Below are positions 24,626 to 36,308 of a stretch of DNA of 64,000 nucleotides, one piece after another. Origin of the DNA: Nymphaea colorata (taxonomy: Eukaryota; Streptophyta; Magnoliopsida; Nymphaeales; Nymphaeaceae). Numbering within the stretch: position 1 is the first letter of the stretch; every line of letters starts with the position of its first letter. The notes beneath the pieces are model-generated. The model was not told the DNA's origin and did no database searches. It saw nothing but the letters and a program-made list of their open reading frames with translations. Both the position numbers and the translations under genes were made by a program. The stretch lies in assembly GCF_008831285.2 (NCBI RefSeq), contig NC_045147.1:13618854-13682853 (forward strand), in the 5' to 3' direction.

Positions 24626-27600
24626 TTAACATGAAATCTCCTCCTTGAGCACATGCTCCCAATCGTAGGCAGAGTCTGACTGGGAGGAGCTTGTGGCTCC
24701 ACCTGAGGATCGTTCATTTCTCCGATTGTGTACTCCACCAGATGGGGTTGGATGCTTTAGAGAGACAAGGTCATCACTATTCTGGGCATGAAGAGGTCTG
24801 TTTGTTTCTACCTCCTGCCATGGCATAGGATGCATATGATGCGTGTTGCCTGTGGTCGAGGCACATGTTCCTGGTGATTCAGTATGTCTTCCACCAAGTT
24901 GATCATGCAGCACCAGAGTATCCTGCAACGAAGCAACAGCAAAAGGCTGCCACCTTTGTGCTGTAAAACCAATGTCCATGTTAAAATTCTTGGAGGTTTG
25001 AGGTGCCATGGACTGAGAACTGTGTCTCGGTACGGCCACCTCCAGTTGCTGGTTGCAATCAATGCCTTCTACGTCAATAGAGTCTGGCAACATTGCTGGC
25101 TCTCTGTCCGAACTGCCACATTTCTCGTGACGCTGTTTCAGGATTTTAATTCTTGTAGCAATTGAAGCCTCCACATCATTGTGTTTGCTTAATAATCCCT
25201 TAGGTTCAAGTTGACTCCGGGTTATTACACCCACAGCACCAAAGTCCCCGTTCGAGCTTCTAGATGTCTGAGTATTACGAGTGGATATTGCAGGAACTAG
25301 GCTAGCTGCAACTATGAAGATAGTACACATAGTTCCGTATGCAGAATAATTGAAGAAAAGAAGACAAAAAGATTAAAAGTGCAACCGCTTACCTTTTGCA
25401 GGTGGCTGTTTGTGATTCCCAATCTCAGTCCTTATTTCACTGGGCATGAGTGGATTGTCTACATTCTGTGTGGACTCAATGTCAATTGAATCTGGTAATG
25501 TAAGCTGCTGATCTTCCTGTTTATTTGATCCTTCAATTCGGCATTTTAAAATCCTAAAACGTGCAATTACTGAAGATTCCAGATCATTGTGCTCACTTGC
25601 TGAACTTTTAACCTCATGCAAGCTCTGATCGTTTCCATCCATAGTATCACAAACGCCATTTAAGCTACTCATTACCCCTGAACTTGCATTCAAAAAATTA
25701 TGCCTGCTTGCTGAACTTTTAGCCACATGTAAGTTCTGTTTGTCACCATCAATAGCATCAAAATTGCCATTTAAGCTACTCAGCAGCCCAGAACTAGAGT
25801 TAGATCTTGTGTTCAGAGAACCGGTGGCATCTGTAAAAGGAATTCATTCTTAGATATGTAGAGCAGGTTTAAAGGAAAAATCAAACCACACCAAACCATC
25901 ACCCCCTTCCTCTCACAAATGAAGGCTCATTTACCTCGATCTTGTTTGCCTTTCAAAATCTCTGCATTCATATTTGCCAACCTAACCTCATATTTCATTG
26001 CACATAGTGCAGCTTCAGCCTCAAGCCAGAGTGTTTTGTATACTTGAACCTGAGGAAGGTCATCACTTTCATTATCAAGATTATCCTTCAATAGCTTCTC
26101 CATAGCCTGCACAGTGCAGATGAATGATAGGTTGATGCCACGAAGTGTAAATAGAGGAAATAAGTCTATCTACCCAAGCAGTTGAATCCCAAATATGAGT
26201 CTTGGTCCTAAGTCAACTGCCAGCAGTTAATCACAAGTTCCTTCACAGTTTACCAAGATACGTTGTAAATAGATAAGTCTATGTTTTTAAACCAACATGA
26301 CTGGTAAAGCAGTAAAAAAGCAGCAGCTGCAGCTTTAATTTTTGGTTAATGGACTGTCAACCTATCATGTGATAACAAGCAAGAAAGAGGAATGGAGCAG
26401 AGAACTACCTTATGTACACCATTCTCGTTATGAGAGGACACAAACTTACGACATCCAATATTCTTTGGGGTGCCACTCGTATGAATTGATCTGCCACTTT
26501 CACTGGTTTTCTTATTGCCAGTATGCCTAATATCGTCAATTTCTGCAGGGATGCCTTGAGATCCGCCCATGCATGTAAACTGGGGAAATAGGAAGAGCCT
26601 TAGACTACTTTTCAAGTATAAAGGAATATGAATAAACCAAAATACAAATACAGTGGAAATCTTCCTCCAAAAAGTCTGAACCACATGCTGTTAACTGGAG
26701 CTGTGTTTCAAGAAATGAAATGCAAATCCAAACTTTTGGTGTTACAAGACAGTAAAAGGGAAAAAAACAAAATAAGTACCTCACCAGGTGAAAGTGCACA
26801 AAAAATATAAAAAAACCTAGTACGAAGTATGAACACACTGTCACAAAGAACAAGTCAGACACTCGTGGAGTGGAATATTCTATAATAATCTTTCAGCAAA
26901 ATATATATATATAGCACGAGTTCTATATCAACTACAAAAGGCATAGTATAAACACACTATTGAAAAGAACAAGATGAGTCGGACACTTGAGGAGAAACAC
27001 AATCTACAGTAACCATTCAGCAAAAAGTAGACATATGAGTTCCTATATCAACTAGAAACACAAGAAAACATGAACATGATGCATCATTAGACACACAGGA
27101 CCTATCAAAAAGTTCCAGAACGGCAATGGGACTGCCAACATGCCAATAGGCAATATGAAGCAGAAACATCAGCCATTTGCACCGATTGCACCTTCCTTTC
27201 TTCAAAGACGGATTTTGTAGAACCCACAAAGTAATCTGTCTCCTTGAATATCGAAAACAAGAAGACTGTGACATAGACAAAATGTTGTCCAAGAAAATTT
27301 TACATATGGTTAATTAAGTCAATTAAGTTTTGCCAGTACCTTCCAAAGAAACAGCAAAAATAATGAGGTAGACCTGTTTTTTACTCCTACGTTTGTTAAA
27401 CAGAAACGAATTTAGGCTGTAAAAATCCACAAAAAAACAATTTTGGAGACACTTATTTCTCATAAACACCTAACCTTTTTCAGCAGAGATAAAACTTGAC
27501 CAGAAAAGCCATGCAAATCTTTCTAAAAATGTAAGTGTAACTCTGAACATAGCATCTCTGGAAGACAATGTCTGCAGAACAGTACTATCAAAATAGGTTT

Positions 27601-30600
27601 GATGATCTCCCTCTTTTCCTTTCCCTCATTGATCAATAAAGATATACTTGAACAAGATGAACACAGGACAGCTTGGACAATAACAAAGTTCACACAGAAA
27701 TCAAAGTTCACACATTGAAAGCTTTTTATATTTCAAGATGACATTTTGCAGCGAGTTCAACAATGATAACTGGGAATGCCGGACAGGACTAAATTCACAT
27801 GCTGACAGGATTCTTCAACACGGTCCAACATAGTATGAACAAGACCAAGGACAGCTAGGAGAATACAAAAGTTCACATAGTGACCAGGTTCTTCAACATA
27901 AACCAAGTATGTTTGCTCCCAGAATCTGACATAAGAACTAACTCCCCCCAGGCAGCAATACATTTTCATGTCATGTCAGATGATTCATTCAGCTCCATGG
28001 ATTGCAAGCATATTCCCTGCTGCATCAATCACTCTGCCACTGAAAACAGCAACAGCCATGATAATGATGGCTTGTAATTATCATTATTTCATCTGTATCA
28101 AGAACAATATGCACAAGCTCCAGCACAAAGACACACCCCAGTCAGAGAGTTAAAACAGGTTGTTGAAGAGGTTCAAACTTCAAAACATTTAAGCAGCACC
28201 TCTAAGAGTTAACTAGGACTTCCTTAAAAAAATTAAATCAGTTTGACACCTAAAAGTGCCACGTTTTGTTAATAGGAAAGGAGTAAAAATGGTCGGGAAG
28301 AGAGAGATAAACAGAGAGCTATGCTTCCAAAAATCATGCTAAGAATAACATAGACCCCTTTATCAACCATATTGAAACTTGAACCAGCCATCACTGGCTT
28401 ATAGAATTCTCCAGGATAAAATCAGTAGCCCAACACCCCTGCCAGGTTCAAAGTTTCTACATCCCTACTCACATATATATTGTGTATTTATTTTCAACAT
28501 GGGCCAGTCTCTAATAGCCACTGCCTAACTCAAATAAACATTACAATATGGACCAAACAAGAGATCAAACCAAACCTTGCAGGGATCAGCTCTAAGCTTT
28601 TCAAGACAAGCGCTGTCTAGTGGAGGACATGGTTCTGATAGATGATTTGACTTCTTGATAATGCACTCATCAAGGTTATTGGTGACAAGTTGAAGAACTT
28701 CAAGGTCATGTTCTTTCAAGGCATTCTGATCTGCATAGCACCTTGAAAGAAGCAATGCTGACAGATTATACATTGCTTTAAGCACTATATGAATGTCAGT
28801 TCTTTCAGGCAGACATTCATTTGGATTAAGAGACAATCCATTAAATTTTTCATGAACATCAGTAGAAAAGCTAGTTCCAGCACAAAATGAACTCTGAATG
28901 TGACCAACTGGTTGGGAAAGAAGGTCTGACAAGCCATCCTGGATAGGTCCCTTATTACAGGTGGAACAATCTTTTACTGTGGCTTCTGAGATGACAGATT
29001 CTCCAACAGAGATCATATTTGACTGTTCATTGGTTAAAGAAACTCCGATTGGTATTTTCAGTTCATGCCCCTCCCGATAAGAGTTGGAAGTACTGAAGCC
29101 TTCTCCTATCCTCTGAATCCCTTCATAAACATCACCAAAGTAACTTTTGTTTGCCAGCAAATTTACTTCATCTGTATCTGAAGATTTAGTTTGTGTAGAC
29201 AGAGAAGCAGCAGTCATATGAACAGGAGGTGGTGACAAACCACCAATACATTCATCATTACCCCAAATTAACTGGCTGGATGCCTCAGACAGTGAAACAG
29301 TTCCACCATGTATTAGAAGAGGCTGATCAGACGATTCAAAATTCTTGAAACATTGAGAAGAAACGTTTTCTGCAGCTTCAGAAGGAGCACACCGGAAACT
29401 TGGTATACCTTTCCAACATGGTGAATCCACAGCAGAAATAAATTGGTCGTTCTTCTCATGAAAATTTTGACAACCAGCAGCTGAAACATCCAAACTCTGT
29501 TCAGAAGCAGAAGAAAATAGGTTCAGGGTTGATGCTGTAAAGTCCAAATTTCCAAATGGCCTCTTATCTGAAAGACAATCAAGAGCTCCCTGGTAACTAG
29601 AAAAAGAATCTTCCATTCCCTGAGAACAAATAGTTTTGTAACTGGTGCTGGCATCATGGTCACCTTTTGAATGATGAACAAGATTGCCTTCGAGAATTGA
29701 GTTCCCTTCAGATCCCTTGCCAGTCGAAAAAATGTAACCAGCAAGGTCCTTGGAATTTACAAGTTCATCCATAGGCAAGTAGAGACCATTTACATTTTCA
29801 GACATCACTGTATCATTTAACAGATGATTGCCAGATGGCATTGGTTGTAATACCTGGGTAAACGGATAAACAGCAGTGGAGTCTGTTGTGCATGAACCAT
29901 GCTCAATGAAACATTCGTTTGTGGATACAGTATCTGATTTCATAAATACCCAAGCACTAGTAGCAGGCAGTAGATCTGATGAAGGGGGGTCATGGTCATA
30001 CAGTGAGATATCAGGTGACCCAAACACTTCAGTGAAGGCCAACCGTGTGTTGTTTTTGGAGTTTTCAGCTTGATGATTGGCAGACAAACACTTCAAATCT
30101 GTCACCTTATCACCACTTTGGGTAGGCCTCCCAGAAGAATTAATAGATTTTCCCTGATTGATAGCAGGAAGACCTTCACTAGCAGAGAATCCTATATAAG
30201 ACACAACCACAACAAAGTGAGGTTCATGCAAGCAAGCAACATAGCTCCCCAATGATGATTATGTAAGCACTTAGATCATAATAATAGCATCTCTATAATT
30301 TCATTATGCAGAAGAGAAATTCAAGAAGTTACCGTCAGCCACTGAACATTCTGATGCTTCTAGAGGCTGCCATACATGACAGACTGTAGATTTCCACCAA
30401 TACTATACATCTTCCACATGTATTATTTTATAATTTGATCAGATCTTTTTGTGAATTAGCTAAAATCACTAGGAGAACAACAAAAAATGGGTGAAAGTAT
30501 GTGGAGATGCATTATCATTATGCATGCCATGTCACAAGGATACATAGATTTGGGTTCTGTACGCATGTCTGGCACAGCTTTTCGGAGTTTCGGTACTTCC

Positions 30601-31368
30601 AATGTACCTGGTGTGCCATGAATCAGATTAGTGCCGGTCTGCCAGATCCACTTGACTCTTTTAATGCTTCAACTCTTTTCACCCTAAAACTTTTTTCTCT
30701 TCTAATATTCTCCCTTCTCTTCCATCCCCCACATTATTGCCAACCTGCGCCAACATCAAGTTGAGGGGACAACTGGTGATGCTAAGTTAAGTAGCAAATT
30801 TTCTATTTTATTTCGCTTTTCATTCCAGTGTTGGTTTTGATACTTTTCTCCAACAAACTAAGGACATTCTCCTTTTGAGAAGAACCTTTGCTTCATTTCC
30901 CTTATTTGAGATATTTTAGTTGTCTTTGAGAACTTTCAGGACTGGGGTTTTGTTTTGTTTGAAAATCCTTTTAATGTTCTTCTTGGAATATTTTTTGGTC
31001 AGTTGCAGGTTTTAGACTCTTTGTCATATATAGCTTGTATCTTAAACAAACAAAGATTTCAGGCAATTTTTAAATTTTCAAAAGAAAAAATCACACTTTG
31101 GCTGCATTTTTTTTGTTTATTTTTCTGTCATTGACTTTGCATTGTGTGGTTCCTTTTTTTTACAGTGATTTCCTTAACAATTTATTTTTTGTTTATCTTC
31201 CCTACTGTTTTATCTTAACATAACAAATACAGGCTTACAGGCTATTTTGCCTGAACTTTTGTAGATGATGATTGCATGTCTGTATGTGAAACTAGATCCT
31301 GACTACCATGAGACATCTTCACTGCAGGTTCGAGCAATAATGACAACATATAAAACTTGCTGTCACTT

Positions 31369-31426
<58 letters not shown>

Positions 31427-31647
31427 CACAATATAAAATACAAAAGACTGAAATACCCTTCAATGGAGGAAATAAAGGAGTTTGCTTAATTGAGATTTCT
31501 TGCCTCCTTTAAAGGGTATTTCAGTCTTTTAAAATACAACTAAGTTTACATTTTTTTAAACTTAATGTCTATTGTATGACCACCTTAAAATCAATAGCTC
31601 AGATAATTTCCATTGAGTTGGCATATTAAGGTCTTGTATTTACCTGT

Positions 31648-31679
<32 letters not shown>

Positions 31680-31935
31680 GTGAGTGAATGATGACTCTAG
31701 CTTTTCAGAGTCACCCAACCATCTAACCAAGATCGTCCATCTGAAGCAGATTGATGGTTGAGAGGAAAACAAAGACAAAAAGATGTGAACTAATATTAGA
31801 TTATGCAAATACCCATCTCCTTTTCGGCTTTTTCTCCTTGTTTTTCTCTTAACCTTTCATCATGGTGGTCAGACAGCCTTGATGAAATAGTTGGCTGGGT
31901 GACTTTGAAAAGACAGAGTCACCGTTCAATTTTCC

Positions 31936-31988
<53 letters not shown>

Positions 31989-34900
31989 CTATAACATAGT
32001 TGTCTTTTTTCACAATTTCTTGAGAAGATTATCCTTGTAATTTGTATAGCAACAAGAGACTTCATTATATTGTGACAACCTAATATGCTAACTGAATTTC
32101 ATGGCATTTTGTCCATCTTTTCACAAAACAACCATGTATATATAACCAGCAAAGTCAATTGCACAACAATTGACAGTTAGATCACTTAATTATGATGCAT
32201 ATGCAAATTTTATAAAGGTCCAGGAATCAATAATTTTTATAACTATTTCGGTCACATAAAAACATATCTTCTCATCTGAAAACAAGGACACGCAGCCCAT
32301 GGAAGGCCAGATTGCCCTCAGTCACCTCTCCCAAATTTCTAATACCAGTCCCACCTTATAACAATGGCCAGAGCCAAAACTTTCTAGGCAATGAGGTGAG
32401 GCCTGACACCAGTCTCAGAGTCGCCCCACAGAAAATTGCACATCAAATTATCGAGCTTTTTAATTAATTGGGCATTTTGAAACCATCATCCAGAAACTAG
32501 GGAGCACTGCAAGAACTGACTTGACTAGGCAGATTCCTCCGGCGTACGAGAGTAATCTGCTTTCGACATACTTAATTTTCCCTGCAGCTCTAAGATAACA
32601 GATCCCACGCTGCAGAATTCAATGAATCAGGACTAAGGGGAAGCCAGAGGTGTCTAGTAGGAGACTGTCCCTGCTTCCAACCCAACCAATTAGAAATGTA
32701 AGAAATCCCAGTCATATCCATTCTAAAGGGAAAGGAAGACCATTTTTGCAGGTTGATTTTCATTCCAGCATAATGCTCAAACAAAGAGAAAACTTCTGCT
32801 ACATTTTTATCGACACCTCTCCCTAGTCGAGGCACTTCCAACTTCCTCTTTGGAACAGCACCCTGTAAGGTTCAAGAAAAGATTTCCATAACGATTTAAA
32901 ATAGGTAAGGGAACAAGGGATCCCCTTGCCTAAGCCCAATAAAGTATCCAAAAAAACAACTTAGCTGGCCAGTCAACACTAAGGCAAAGAAAACGTTAGT
33001 CACCACTGTCATAACTCATAACTCTTTGGTTCCAAAAGGGATGAAACCCTAAATGCAACGTCGCAGAAGATAACAAGTTCCAACTGATCCTATTTTATGC
33101 TTTTGATAGGTCAATCTTCACAAAAATAATAGAAGACCTTTGGACATGGCATGCACCAGTTCATGTGCAAGGTGGTAACGGTGATGGATGTTTTTCTCCT
33201 CCAAAAAGGCCCCTTGGTTGCTGGAAATGATTCTATTCAAAAAAAAAATTCATTCTAAGAACGATGATCCTTCAAATAAACTTCAAATCACTACTTTCAA
33301 GAGCAATCAGCCTGAAGTTAGAGATATGAGAGGAAGAGTTAGATTTTGGGATTAAAATCAAGTGACTCATGCCAACTTCTTAACAAGTTTTTCCTTCACA
33401 AAAAAGTCATTGATGGCTTTGCTAACAGTTGGGCCTACAATATCCCAATTATTCTGAAAAAACGTGTTAGGAAACCCATCAGGGCCAGGGGCGCTGTTAG
33501 CATTAGCACCCATTACAGGCCACCACACCTCATCATCTAAAACAGGCCCTAAGAGCATTAAATTTTCATTAGCCGTCACTAGAGGGCCTGGTCCGATATC
33601 TGGAATCGAGCCTGAAGAGTCATCGCAGGTGAAAAAGTCCTTGAAATGTCTGGTACAAGCTGACAAAATCTGATCTAGATCATAAAAAGTTCCCTCATCG
33701 GTTACCACCTGCAAAATTCTTTTCTTATAAGCCCTTTTCTTGAACTTGTTGTTACAGTCTCCTTTAAGCCAGGAAATCCTTGCTTTTGCTTCAAAAAATG
33801 TCTTCATCCAATAAAGCTTTAGTAAGTGAAATTCTTATTTGTCGTTCACAAATGGATCAGTTTAAGGAGCCTATATCCTGAAGCTTATAAACCTCCGTCG
33901 GCTCATTCTAAAGTCTGCTAACCTTGACATCTACTTTTTAAACCCCAAATCTGCTCTAATTACTAAGACGGGTCCTAACTCTGTCAAGTTCCACAAGCAT
34001 GGGACAGACCCTGCTTTCTGCACTCCAGTTTCTTTCAATGATAACTCTAAAACTGGGCTCATTCTCCCCATGAAGAAAATATCTAAATAACCTCCTCCTC
34101 TTACTCATTGCTGCCACATAATCAGATTTACAGGAAAAGCCAAGTCGTCTGAAGAAGCTCCGAGCACCACCAAAAGTCTCCCTATGTTTCCAAACAACCT
34201 CACCCATGCATCATTCAAAAAACACGTATCTAACCTGTATTGAACTAGTGCAAGGGGATCACAAAAATTTGACCAGGTAAAGGCCCTGTCCCTGTCATAC
34301 ACCTTTCTCAAACCAGCAAAATGAATGAAAGAGTTAAATGCTAAGCAAGCATATAATGCAGGAGGTTGACCAACTTATCAGATTCTTTCCAAACAGAGTT
34401 AAAATCACCCACTACCAACATAGGCCCCTGTTTATTCACAAGTGTGGCTCCAACATCACTAGCTGATCCCTTCGGATTCTAAAATCAGGGTGTAATACAC
34501 CCCTACAATATCAAATTCTTACTCAAATCCTTGAGATTAAACAAACAATCAAGCCAAAATCTATTATATCTACAATTGGTTAGCAGATCATCTTTTCTCC
34601 AACCGAACACAACTCTAGTCCAGTTGGGATCGCCATTGATGTTCCACTCAAAAGTGAACTCATCAAAACGATTACAGAACCTTTCAAATCTATCCACACT
34701 AAGCATAGTATCAATGAGAAAGAAAACTACAAAATGGTGGGGTCTCAGCCAATTGGTGAAATCCCTTTGGGCCACCTTATAAGCAAGCACTCTCACATTC
34801 CAACTGTTGATCTTCATCTATAGGAGATGCTTGAAGTTTGAACCCCTCACTGACTCTTCCCCTGATGAAGGGATATTTTCCTTGTTGTGAAAATTCCCCA

Positions 34901-36247
34901 CACCATGAAGATCGAGATCAAGCATGCCTTGCACCGTTGCCGGTTCACCACGGTCAGCATTATGAGCAATCTTAGATTGCACCTTTTCCGCCATTCCTCT
35001 TTTTTAAATTACTAACCTCCTTGCACTGCAGGAGTCTCTTCTCGTTCAGGTTGATCGCCATTGGAGAAGACGATCCAACAAGTTTGTTTCTCAGATTTGG
35101 GCCTTCCTTTAAGACTGACTTCAGAACTTGATGATTAAAACAAGGAGGAACATCCGATTCGACTTCAAGAAGTTCCAACTTAGTCACTTGACAAAAATCC
35201 CTCAAAATATCAAACTTTCTTGGGTGAAACATCCTCCATCGGGGTCCAGCCATCAAGCTGATGTGGACCTCAGTAAGAGCCCATGCCCTTCACACTCCTT
35301 AGCTTGCATCCTTTAGTCAGTAATTACTTCAGAGCCTCGGAAGGAGGCTAACCCACCGGCAACAGCACCAGCCGAGAGGAGCTAGGCCTGCATCTCCGTG
35401 CCCAGCAGCCCTATGCCAGCCCAACAAGAGCTTGGGCCAAACCTCAACAGAACCTCAACAGCCTCCCACTTGAGCTGAGTCTCATCCAGGCATGTCCTAG
35501 GAGGCTAGGACCCACCTGGCACCCCCCATCTGGCATGCACAGGGAGCCACCCTCCACATGTGAGACCTCAGTCAGCCTGTTCCCAGGCAGATGCTTGCCA
35601 CACACCAACCACATACCACCTTCCAAGTGAGAAACCACCTCAGCATGGGAACCGCACCCCTCCACTCAGCACACTCCACCTCAAGGGGCATGTGGAACCC
35701 ATGTCAGCACTAGTGGGGCCCCCTTCCCCACGCGCTCCTTTTGAGCGAGCTCCAAAAGTGGTAGGCGCCACCATTTTTTAGCCGCCCCAACCCCATCAAC
35801 CAATGGGAGGGTTGGATGTTGTTAAACCTTTGGTGCGACCTCACTCTCACCAATCAGAGAGCTTGCTTCGAATTGGGCACACTCCTATTTGTTAAAATAT
35901 AAATCCTTCACCAACACGTTGAAGAGGAGTCTCTTAGGATTCCACCTCCTTGTAGAATGTGTTAAGATATTTAATGTCCTTGTAACATGTGAAGAGTCTC
36001 CTAGGATTCTATGTTGTAGTTAATATCCTTGTAATATGTGAAGTCTCCTAGGATTCTACGTTGTAATTAATATCCTTGTAATATGTGAAGTCTCTTAGGT
36101 TTCTATGATGTAATTAATGTCCTTTGAGCTTGTGAAATCTCCTAGGATTCTACGATTGGAGACTCTTAGAATTCTGAAAATGGGATTATAAATAGAGGCC
36201 GTGCAAACCATTTTGGCTACGGCTTCTTCTCCTCAGCTTCTTCTTGT

Positions 36248-36308
<61 letters not shown>

